Shown: one piece after another, positions 1-6,123 of the stretch
How the letters are laid out: the number at the start of each line of letters is the position of its first letter
How positions within the stretch are numbered: position 1 is the stretch's first letter
Virus record (IMG/VR): IMGVR_UViG_3300005618_000059
Location: 1-22,161 of that record
Source: a virus
Reading direction: 5' to 3' (one strand)
DNA length: 22,161 nt
The notes under the pieces: generated by a model
Seen by the model: the letters and a program-made list of their open reading frames with translations, nothing else
What the model was told of the DNA's origin: nothing
Databases searched by the model: none
Program-made: the position numbers and the translations under genes

Positions 1-419
1 CCCACAGTCGCCCACGTCCCGTCGCCTCGAAGGAATGTGGTCGCCGACGGCGTCCCGGTCGCGACGATCCCCGAGACGCCGTGGGTGTGGTTCCCGGGGG
101 CGGCCTGCAAGGAACCGGCGCCGAGGGTCCGCAACGACCCGACCCCCGCGGCGGCGTCGGTCGGTGGAGTGACCCCGACCGACTCCCACCCGGTCCCGTT
201 GTCGTAGTACAAGGCGCCCGTCACGTCGGTGGCCTTGTAGATCCGGCCCACCGTCCCCGCGGCCGGCAACGCCGACAGCAGACCCGGCGTCAGGAAGATC
301 AGCGAGTTGGCTTCGATCCACAGACCCGCGGCCCGGATCCCGTCCTTCAGTTCAGTGAACGGGTCCGAACCCGACGAGTTCGGGATGACCAGCCCGGTGC
401 GGGCCTGCGTTACGGTCAC
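1..419 (-). CDS. Tail fiber protein, N-terminal part (truncated by window edge)
   Basis: The gene starts with GTG at 419, overlapping the TGA of the upstream gpI-like gene (GTGA), and runs open off the left edge, giving 139 codons. The first 60 residues include TELKDGIRAAGLWIEAN and a proline-rich stretch. Then come segments common in phage fibers: YKATDVTGALYYDNGTGW (about 67-84), GNHTHG (about 113-118; HxH motifs of this kind bind metal in trimeric fibers) and FLRGDGTW (about 129-136). The position directly after gpJ- and gpI-like genes is the canonical place for the receptor-binding fiber of a contractile phage, so this is probably the main tail fiber. The receptor-binding C-terminus is outside the window, so host specificity cannot be judged. 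Confidence 0.85.
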   Translation of the reverse strand, partial: MTVTQARTGLVIPNSSGSDPFTELKDGIRAAGLWIEANSLIFLTPGLLSALPAAGTVGRIYKATDVTGALYYDNGTGWESVGVTPPTDAAAGVGSLRTLGAGSLQAAPGNHTHGVSGIVATGTPSATTFLRGDGTWATV

Positions 420-1045
420 GGCGGGAACTCCCCTTCAGCGTCGGCGATCGTCTTACCCGTCCAGATCGCTTCCACGTCGGCGATCGTCTTACCCGTGTAA
501 CGGGTCTCCGCTTCGGCGATCGTCCAGCCGACGAGGACCGTGACGGTGAGCGCGAACCCCGCCGGGAGCGCCGCCTTCACCGCCGCGGTCAAGCCCGTCA
601 GGTCGACGAGTTCACCCGCGTACACCTGCACTTCGACGGCGTACGCGGACCCACCGAACCGTTCGTTCAGCGTCACGTGCTGGCCGCCCGTCAACCACAG
701 GCGGGCCGCCGCGGACACCGCCCCCGGGGTCCCCCGAGCCCACCCAGGCGCGTGGGTGACGATCGCCCGGGCCGTCGTCTCGTCCGCGCCGACAGGGACC
801 TGCGCGCCGACGAACTGGCCCAGGAACGGCAACGCACCCGCCGGGCACAGGGCCGGGTCCAGGAGCGGCTGCCACCCGACCTGGGTGTCGGTGTCCGCGA
901 CATACGCCTCAACGGTCGCCGCCGGCCGGGTCACCGCATCGCACCAGTGGAGCAGCGGCCACCCGTAGCCCTCGTCAGGGACCGTGAACGGGCCCATCGC
1001 CTGGTACAGGCGCTCAGCGGTCACCGACACCACGGGGCGTGCCAC
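416..1045 (-). CDS. Baseplate/tail protein, gpI-like
   Basis: A 209-residue protein resembling the tail protein I family of P2-like phages, which forms part of the baseplate periphery and connects wedge to fiber. Seen: GWQPLLDPALCPAGALPFLGQFVG (about 57-80), followed by an ETTARAIV...GWARGTPGAVSAAARLWLTG stretch. This matches the family's pattern of an early LLP..LA segment, then an arginine-containing helix and a KGT/RGT turn. The GTG start at 1045 has a GGGAGG ribosome site about 5 bases upstream. It lies between the J-like wedge (ends 1076) and the fiber (starts 419, GTGA overlap). Its last 37 residues are three copies of a 12-residue repeat with TIA(D/E)xE at the core, listed separately. 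Family assignment relies on both sequence pattern and gene order. Confidence 0.75.
   Translation of the reverse strand: MARPVVSVTAERLYQAMGPFTVPDEGYGWPLLHWCDAVTRPAATVEAYVADTDTQVGWQPLLDPALCPAGALPFLGQFVGAQVPVGADETTARAIVTHAPGWARGTPGAVSAAARLWLTGGQHVTLNERFGGSAYAVEVQVYAGELVDLTGLTAAVKAALPAGFALTVTVLVGWTIAEAETRYTGKTIADVEAIWTGKTIADAEGEFPP
441..530 (-). repeat. Coding tandem repeat, 36-nt period (12 residues), 3 copies
   Basis: The 20-mer tcggcgatcgtcttacccgt occurs exactly at 441-460 and 477-496. A partial third copy (tcggcgatcgtc) starts at 513, so the period is exactly 36 nt. It encodes the C-terminal tail of the gpI-like protein: VGWTIAEAETRY, TGKTIADVEAIW, TGKTIADAEGEF. The repeat keeps the reading frame. 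Copy-number change by slippage would therefore lengthen or shorten the protein without breaking it. Confidence 0.9.
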
Positions 1046-1075
1046 GGGGCCTCCCCACGGGGTTCCGGAAAGGTG

Positions 1076-2536
1076 TCAGACCGCGGACCCGGAGATGGTG
1101 CCCACCGCTGGTAGCGGCGCGACCCCCGAGAGGGTCACATCCACGGTCCCCGCGTTGACCGTCAACGACGCCACATAGGCGACACCGGTGATCGCGGACA
1201 GGACCGCGACGACCTGGTTGTACCGGACCTTGTCCGCGCCCGACCACGTCGGGGGACTGTCCGTCCCACCATCCCAGTTCGCTGGGGTCAGGTACGCGGT
1301 CACCGCGGCCGTGCACGCCGCGACCACAGCCGTCGAGTCGAACCCGGCCAGCACATGCACCGAATACACCACGTCGATCGTCGTACTGGTCGGGTCCGCA
1401 GTGTGCACCACGAACCCGACCTCACGGCGCCCATCGAGGTCCGCCTGGACCGCCGCTTTCACACCCGACGACACGCCCGCACCCGCCGCGTCCAGGGAGA
1501 CGACCGTCACCATCCGCTGGTTGCCGCTCGACGGCGCCACACCCGACGTCGGCGTCGTGACCGTCAACGTGGGGCTGGACCCGCCCGTGAACGAATCGAC
1601 CTTCGTCATCGTCGGGACGTTCGTCGACGCGTACGCGCCCATGAACTGGACGTCGATGGCCGTCCCGGGCCACGGGCCGCCCGTGCACGCCACATCCCCC
1701 GGGGCGATGTTCGACAGTGCCTCCAGCAGCGTCTGCAGGGCGCCCGCAGTCGTGTTGAACGGGACCGTCGCGGTCTGCCCGGAGAACGTGACCGCCGACG
1801 AACCACCCGCCGGGGTCCCGGTGACCGTGAGCCGCTGGACCTCGTTCACGCCCGGGTCGTACCCGTCGATCGTGTACGCCCGCGTCACGCCCGTGATGGT
1901 CTGCGCGAACACCGAGAAGTCGGCCGGGAGGATCGGGCGGGGCGCCAGCAGCCGCAGATCGACCGTCAACCGGGCCACGTACTGGTCGTCGGTTTCGGCG
2001 TCCACACCACCCGACGACACAGCCGTCGCCGTCACCGATGACAGCCACGACAGCGAATCGACCAACTCCAAGACGCCCGTCGGGACACCATTCCACGCCG
2101 TCCCGACACCGACCGCCGTCAACACGGACCCGCCCAGGTTCGTGGACCCCGGGGGGATCACCACGTCCGTGAGGGGCACGAACACCAGCAGCGTGTCCCC
2201 GGACACCCGGTACCCGACCTGTGTGCCCGCCGGGACCGTGTGCCCCAGGCTGTCCGTCGCCGCCCACGTCACCGTGACCGTCGCCGCCGCACCCGTCACC
2301 GGGGGGACACCGATCAGCCGCTGCCCGTACGCCTGGAAGATCGCGGCGGGGACGTCGCGGGCCGTGGACAGCAACTCCGCGTTGATCCGGGCGTGCGCCG
2401 CCAGCATCCACGTGTCCAGGTTCCCGTCCGCCGGCACCCACCCGGGGACGACGGACTGCAGGAACGCGACGGCGTCCGCGGTGAGCCGGTCCGGGTCGTC
2501 GTCAGCGAAATCCCCGAACGTCAAGAAACTCGACAC
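1076..2536 (-). CDS. Baseplate wedge protein, gpJ-like, with an inserted beta domain
   Basis: A 486-residue baseplate J-like protein, the wedge subunit that links hub to periphery in contractile tails. Family features seen: an N-terminal helical part with ADGNLDTWMLAAHARINAEL, then GHTVPAGTQVGYRVSGDTLLVFV (the 'G..VPAGT.v' beta region, about 98-120). These are followed by GGVDAETDDQYVARL near 177-190 and ITGVTRAYTIDGYDPG near 215-229. Between about 231 and 332 sits a separate domain that starts NEVQRLTVTG and includes LEALSNIAPGDVACTGGP. After it the J-like chain resumes with GNQRMVTVVSLDAAG. The GTG start at 2536 is set by GGAGGG about 4 bases upstream. It follows the gp25-like gene, the usual order in P2/Mu-like baseplates. 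Confidence 0.85.
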   Translation of the reverse strand: MSSFLTFGDFADDDPDRLTADAVAFLQSVVPGWVPADGNLDTWMLAAHARINAELLSTARDVPAAIFQAYGQRLIGVPPVTGAAATVTVTWAATDSLGHTVPAGTQVGYRVSGDTLLVFVPLTDVVIPPGSTNLGGSVLTAVGVGTAWNGVPTGVLELVDSLSWLSSVTATAVSSGGVDAETDDQYVARLTVDLRLLAPRPILPADFSVFAQTITGVTRAYTIDGYDPGVNEVQRLTVTGTPAGGSSAVTFSGQTATVPFNTTAGALQTLLEALSNIAPGDVACTGGPWPGTAIDVQFMGAYASTNVPTMTKVDSFTGGSSPTLTVTTPTSGVAPSSGNQRMVTVVSLDAAGAGVSSGVKAAVQADLDGRREVGFVVHTADPTSTTIDVVYSVHVLAGFDSTAVVAACTAAVTAYLTPANWDGGTDSPPTWSGADKVRYNQVVAVLSAITGVAYVASLTVNAGTVDVTLSGVAPLPAVGTISGSAV

Positions 2537-2557
2537 GCGCCCTCCGTTCCCTGATCG

Positions 2558-2869
2558 TTAAAGGTGCGGTTTGACGGCCACCGCGACGTCGGTGATCTCC
2601 CCGAGGTCCCCGAGGGCAGCGGCCACGTCCACGCCGATGTCGGCGCGGGGCTCCCACTCGGCGACCGCCGCGACGATCTCCTCCGGCAGCGGCGTCCCAA
2701 ATTCGTAGCGGGGGACACCGAACCCGGGGACCTCGACCCGCGACCCGACCGGGGTAGCGATCACACACGCCACCGCTTCGACGATGTCGTCGAGACCGTC
2801 CTGTTCGTTCACCACGAACGCGCCGTTACCGCCCACCCGGAACGGGACCGCGAAATGTGGGACCGCCAC
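2558..2869 (-). CDS. Baseplate wedge protein, gpW/gp25-like
   Basis: A 103-residue protein matching the GPW/gp25 family in length and pattern. Seen: DDIVEAVACVIATPVGSRVEVPGFGVPRYEFGTPLPEEI, the family signature (helix, then T.vGeR...P.fG.p...F). In T4, gp25 is part of the inner baseplate that nucleates sheath assembly. The GTG start at 2869 has a strong GGAGGTGA site that overlaps the stop of the preceding gene. It is followed by the J-like gene, as in most contractile injection systems. Confidence 0.9.
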   Translation of the reverse strand: MAVPHFAVPFRVGGNGAFVVNEQDGLDDIVEAVACVIATPVGSRVEVPGFGVPRYEFGTPLPEEIVAAVAEWEPRADIGVDVAAALGDLGEITDVAVAVKPHL

Positions 2870-2872
2870 CCG

Positions 2873-3175
2873 TCACCTCCACCAAGCGAGAACGACAGGC
2901 GACCCGGGGCCGATACCCGCGAACACCGCCAGGCACGTGTCACCGACCAGCGGCTTCCACCCGGCCGTGATCGCCGCCGCGACCGTCGCGTACGACCCGA
3001 GACCCCACGGTGCCGGCCCGAACGGGTTCCCCGGCGACGACAGCAACTCGAACCACGCCCCCGCCGCAGTCACCTTCGTGACCCGCCCCAACTGGGGGAC
3101 ATCCCACGGCTGCGGTGCCCGCTGCTGCGCCAAATGCACGCCCGGAGTGAACCGGCTGAACTTCGCGACATCCAT
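2873..3175 (-). CDS. Small baseplate protein, possibly spike/gpV-like OB fold
   Basis: A 100-residue protein starting at ATG 3175 and overlapping the hub gene's stop (TGATG). The middle contains short beta-prone stretches (RVTKVTAAGAWFELLSS) and the end reads VGDTCLAVFAGIGPGSPVVLAWWR. That ending resembles the closing strands of the OB-like domain in gpV/spike and other small baseplate proteins. No needle-like repeat or metal-binding HxH tip is present, so if it is a spike the tip is short or provided by another protein. Position between hub and gp25 favours the baseplate-assembly V role, but the fold is an inference from a weak pattern. Confidence 0.5.
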   Translation of the reverse strand: MDVAKFSRFTPGVHLAQQRAPQPWDVPQLGRVTKVTAAGAWFELLSSPGNPFGPAPWGLGSYATVAAAITAGWKPLVGDTCLAVFAGIGPGSPVVLAWWR

Positions 3176-4809
3176 CAGGCGTACCCGATCCCGGGGATGA
3201 TCCCGCCGCCGGCCCAGTCCCGGCCCTTCGTCGCCGAGAACACACCCACCCCGTACGCCTGGCCCCGGGCCTCGATCGTCCGCCCGTCACCGAGACTGAT
3301 CGCGATATGGTCCGAGCCCGACATACCGCCGTTGATCCCAGGGACACCCCGGTACAGGATCGCGCCCCGCGTCTTGACCGCGTCGGCGACAGGAATGAAC
3401 CCGCCAGCGTTCCGGATCAAGTAGGTTTGCGTCGACACCGGCGCCGGGAAATCGACCCCGACCTGCCGTGCCGCCCACATCACCAGACCCGAACAGTCGA
3501 ACGACGACGGGCCATGCCCGCCACCCCTGTACGGTTTCCCGGCCTGCGCCAACGCCGCCTGAACGAACCGCTCCCCGTTGCCGCCGGCGCCCACGTACTT
3601 CCCGACCGGGAGGGTCGCGATAGCTTTCGCGTCCACCGTCGACACCCCGAACCCGCCCTCGCCGCCAACCCCGGTGCCGTTCGATGACGCGTCGTGGGGT
3701 TCCTCCAGCTGCGGCGCCGGCCTGATCAGGGACACCGTGCATTTCTTCGACTTGATGGCCCGGTCCACGGTCTCCACCAGCCACGTCCCGTTCCCCGGCC
3801 CCATATCCTTCAAGACCACCGGGGACCCTGGGATGAGGTCCAGGGCCCCAGCCCACACCGTCATCGACGCTGTCGCGGACGGCTTCCCCGTGTCCCACTC
3901 AAGGTCGATGACGTCCACGCCCGCCGAGGACTCGCTGAGGGTGTACTTCGCGGCCGACCGGGACATCAGCCACGCGTCCGGCGCGAACACCACCCCGCCG
4001 CGGCGGCACATCACCCGCCAGTTGATCTCCCCCATGATGCGGGTACACGCCGTCCACGTGTCCTCACGGTTCTTCTTCTCCTGCGCCGTCGTCAGGTCCG
4101 AACCCTCAGAAAGCGCCGAAATCTGGGCCTGCAGCAGAGCCGACGCCGTCCCCGACGTCGACCCGGTAGCCGTCGACGCAGCGAGCGCGGCCTGCCGGTC
4201 CTGGGTGTCCAACACGGCGTTCCCGGACACCACATTCCCTGACGTGCCCGCCGACCCCGCCCCACCCCAACCCGTCGGCCCACCCGGCACCGTCGCCGCA
4301 GCAGCCGACGCCGACCCGCGGGCCAACTGCTCCAACGACTTCGCGCCCGGCGCATACGCCACCCTGATCCACGACACCTCGCGGACCAGCGACGCACAGA
4401 ACTCGGCCCGGGTCAACGACCCCGCCGGGGACACCTTCTGCCCCGTCCGGCGCCGCAACTCCGCGACCGCCATGTCCTCCAACGTCAACGTCAACTTGCC
4501 GGCGCGTTTCTTCACCGCCGCGACCTCGAACCCCGCCCCGTCCAGTTCCAGGGTCGCGCCCTTCAACCCCGTCGACCCCGCGACCGTCGCACCCGTCACG
4601 TCCGTGGTCGCGTCGCTCCCCCCGGACAGGAGCGCCGACCGGAGGATCGTCCGGTGGGAGTCGTTGAGGACCAGTTCCACCGTCGAAGCACCAGTGATCG
4701 TCTCGCGCATCGTGAGGGACACCAGCGACTCGACCAGGTCCGCGTACGACCGATGCGCGTCCACCCCGTTGATGACCAGAGACTTCAAGTCCAAGAGAGA
4801 CGTTGACAT
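3175..4809 (-). CDS. Baseplate hub (gpD/XkdQ-like) fused to an NlpC/P60 peptidase
   Basis: A 544-residue protein. Residues about 1-375 look like the late-control D/XkdQ hub: an N-terminal beta region, 'KLTLTLEDMAVAELRRRTGQKVSPAGSL', a Gly/Ala-rich insert near 165-215, INWRVMCRRGGVVFAPDAWLMSR near 273-295, and a 'GTWLVETVDR' strand. Residues about 405-544 form an NlpC/P60 domain. It has FDCSG with catalytic Cys439 and SDHIAISLGDG with His501. A Glu (513) occupies the usual third-residue position (IEARG). The domain would cut peptidoglycan stem peptides during injection. The ATG at 4809 is preceded by GTGGGGG. The hub follows the LysM protein in standard order, but here a cargo block of about 3 kb separates the two. 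Confidence 0.85.
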   Translation of the reverse strand: MSTSLLDLKSLVINGVDAHRSYADLVESLVSLTMRETITGASTVELVLNDSHRTILRSALLSGGSDATTDVTGATVAGSTGLKGATLELDGAGFEVAAVKKRAGKLTLTLEDMAVAELRRRTGQKVSPAGSLTRAEFCASLVREVSWIRVAYAPGAKSLEQLARGSASAAAATVPGGPTGWGGAGSAGTSGNVVSGNAVLDTQDRQAALAASTATGSTSGTASALLQAQISALSEGSDLTTAQEKKNREDTWTACTRIMGEINWRVMCRRGGVVFAPDAWLMSRSAAKYTLSESSAGVDVIDLEWDTGKPSATASMTVWAGALDLIPGSPVVLKDMGPGNGTWLVETVDRAIKSKKCTVSLIRPAPQLEEPHDASSNGTGVGGEGGFGVSTVDAKAIATLPVGKYVGAGGNGERFVQAALAQAGKPYRGGGHGPSSFDCSGLVMWAARQVGVDFPAPVSTQTYLIRNAGGFIPVADAVKTRGAILYRGVPGINGGMSGSDHIAISLGDGRTIEARGQAYGVGVFSATKGRDWAGGGIIPGIGYA

Positions 4810-4858
4810 TCACGCCCCCACTCTTGGTCAGAGAGCCGCCGCTATGTACCGACGACGC

Positions 4859-4879
4859 TACTGCGAACATATCGCAACA
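4859..4879. repeat. Left copy of an imperfect inverted repeat flanking the acyltransferase
   Basis: The sequence has the form tactgcga-N5-tcgcaaca. It matches the reverse complement of 6055-6075 at 16 of 21 positions, with all mismatches in the central five bases. Each copy is itself a short palindrome (TGCGA-N5-TCGCA). It lies between the start of the hub gene and the start of the acyltransferase, where an operator or a cassette boundary would be expected. Confidence 0.6.
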
Positions 4880-4903
4880 ACGCCTCAGGCAATCGGCCGA
4901 TGA

Positions 4904-6076
4904 ATGACCATCGACGGCTGGCGGGGGCCGACACGTCGGAATGATGCCGAGGTGAGCCTGACCACTACCCCCGCCCGCCGCCGGACCCTCGACAATGCCG
5001 AGCGAATGGCCTTCGTCGACGGATTGCGCGGAATCGCCGCCCTGGTCGTCGCCGTCGGCCACATCATCGGGATGGTCCCACCCGACCATCCCGCGACCAC
5101 GTTCGTGCGCGCGGCCTGGCGGGAGCGCCTGATCTGGCCCTGGCTGTTCGGCGGGCAGGCGGTCTGGCTGTTCATCATGCTGTCCGGCTTCGCCCTGTAC
5201 TGGAGCGAGGAGCGTCGGGTGCTGGCCGGGCGGGGGGCGACGTCGTTGCGGGTCTACGCGGCTCGCCGGTGCTGGCGGATCCTGCCGACCTACTACGTCG
5301 CCCTGGGACTCGGACTGATCGTGATCGCCGGGCTCGGCCCCTACCTGGCTCCGCCGTCGGCCAGCCTGCGGACCTTCGCCCCGGTGACACCCGGCGGGCT
5401 AGCGTCCCACCTCACCCTGATCCACAACCTCGACCCGAGCTGGATCCACCAGATCAACCCGCCGCTGTGGTCGATCGCCGTCGAGGCCCAGCTGTACCTG
5501 CTGTTCCCGGCCCTGGCTTGGGCCGGGATGCGGTGGCGCCCCTACCTGCCCGCTGTCGTGCTGGTGGCGGGCGTGACCGCCCTCGGCATGGTGTCGCCGG
5601 TCCGGCCGGTCGGGTTGGCCGCCTGGTTCGCCGTCGGGGCGGTGCTCGCGCACGTGGCCCGACGCCACACGATGCCCCGTCGCGCTCTGCTTCTGGCTGC
5701 CGGTGCGGCCGGTGCGGCTGGCTGGTACCTGGGTCCGGCCGCCACCGGCCAGTTGGCCCAGGCCGTCTGGCTGGTGGCCTTCGCGGCCCTGCTGCTGGCC
5801 CTGTCCCAGACTCCGGCCGGCCGGTGGAACGGGGCGACGTGGCCGGTATCGACCTGGCTGGGCAAGGTGTCCTACAGCCTGTACGCCGTCCACTTCCCGG
5901 TCGCGTTGCTGGTGTGGGCAGGCGTCGGGCATCTCGGCCTGTCCACACCAGCAGTCGTGCCGGTCATGCTCACCTGCGGCCTGACGGCCTCACTGGCCGG
6001 TGCGTGGGTGTGCTACCGGCTGGTGGAGGCGCCGTCACTGGCCCGGGTCCGGGCTGTTGCGAGGACATCGCAGTAA
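4904..6076 (+). CDS. Membrane acyltransferase, OafA/YrhL-type (acyltransferase 3 family)
   Basis: This 390-residue integral membrane protein is the only plus-strand gene. Family motifs appear in order: FVDGLRGIAALVVAVGH (37-53, with the Arg42 and His53 typical of the first helix), GGQAVWLFIMLSGFALY, RRCWRILPTYYVAL, PLWSIAVEAQLYLLFPAL and LGKVSYSLYAVHFPV. About ten hydrophobic segments follow one another. Such enzymes transfer acetyl or other acyl groups to sugars of cell-wall polymers, glycolipids or capsules. In phages they act as conversion genes that alter the receptor. The ATG at 4904 has no clear ribosome site; a GTG at 4952 is an alternative and keeps all motifs. It sits in reverse orientation inside a baseplate operon, bounded by inverted repeats, which fits a moron. 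The acceptor cannot be read from sequence. Confidence 0.9.
   Translation: MTIDGWRGPTRRNDAEVSLTTTPARRRTLDNAERMAFVDGLRGIAALVVAVGHIIGMVPPDHPATTFVRAAWRERLIWPWLFGGQAVWLFIMLSGFALYWSEERRVLAGRGATSLRVYAARRCWRILPTYYVALGLGLIVIAGLGPYLAPPSASLRTFAPVTPGGLASHLTLIHNLDPSWIHQINPPLWSIAVEAQLYLLFPALAWAGMRWRPYLPAVVLVAGVTALGMVSPVRPVGLAAWFAVGAVLAHVARRHTMPRRALLLAAGAAGAAGWYLGPAATGQLAQAVWLVAFAALLLALSQTPAGRWNGATWPVSTWLGKVSYSLYAVHFPVALLVWAGVGHLGLSTPAVVPVMLTCGLTASLAGAWVCYRLVEAPSLARVRAVARTSQ
6055..6075. repeat. Right copy of the inverted repeat flanking the acyltransferase
   Basis: The reverse complement matches 4859-4879 at the outer eight bases on each side. This copy includes the last codons of the acyltransferase (stop TAA at 6074-6076) and most of the first arm of the convergent hairpin. 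A third related palindrome (TGCGA-N5-TCGCG) forms the hairpin's other arm at about 6090-6104. Confidence 0.6.
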
Positions 6077-6103
6077 TAGCGGTCCATACTGCGATGTCCT
6101 CGC
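6059..6103. terminator. Perfect 17-bp hairpin between convergent genes, probable bidirectional terminator
   Basis: Arm gcgaggacatcgcagta (6059-6075) is exactly complementary to 6087-6103, with an 11-base loop. It lies between the ends of the plus-strand acyltransferase (6076) and the minus-strand fiber (6124), where a shared terminator is expected. Neither side has a U-tract, which is often the case for GC-rich actinobacterial terminators. The acyltransferase stop codon lies at the arm/loop junction. Confidence 0.7.
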
Positions 6104-6123
6104 GGGAAGCCGGGCCAGCGCTG

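Noticed and set aside
441-530. A 36-base spaced repeat resembling a small CRISPR array
   Set aside because: The period keeps the codon frame, the 'spacers' are diverged repeat units, and it encodes the end of the gpI-like protein.
1188-2561. A 457-codon plus-strand open frame antisense to the J-like gene
   Set aside because: Shadow frame: no recognisable domain, and the minus strand holds a coherent baseplate protein.
4803-4808. TTGACA, a perfect -35 hexamer upstream of the acyltransferase
   Set aside because: It coincides with the reverse complement of the hub's first codons and has no -10-like sequence at 16-18 bases.
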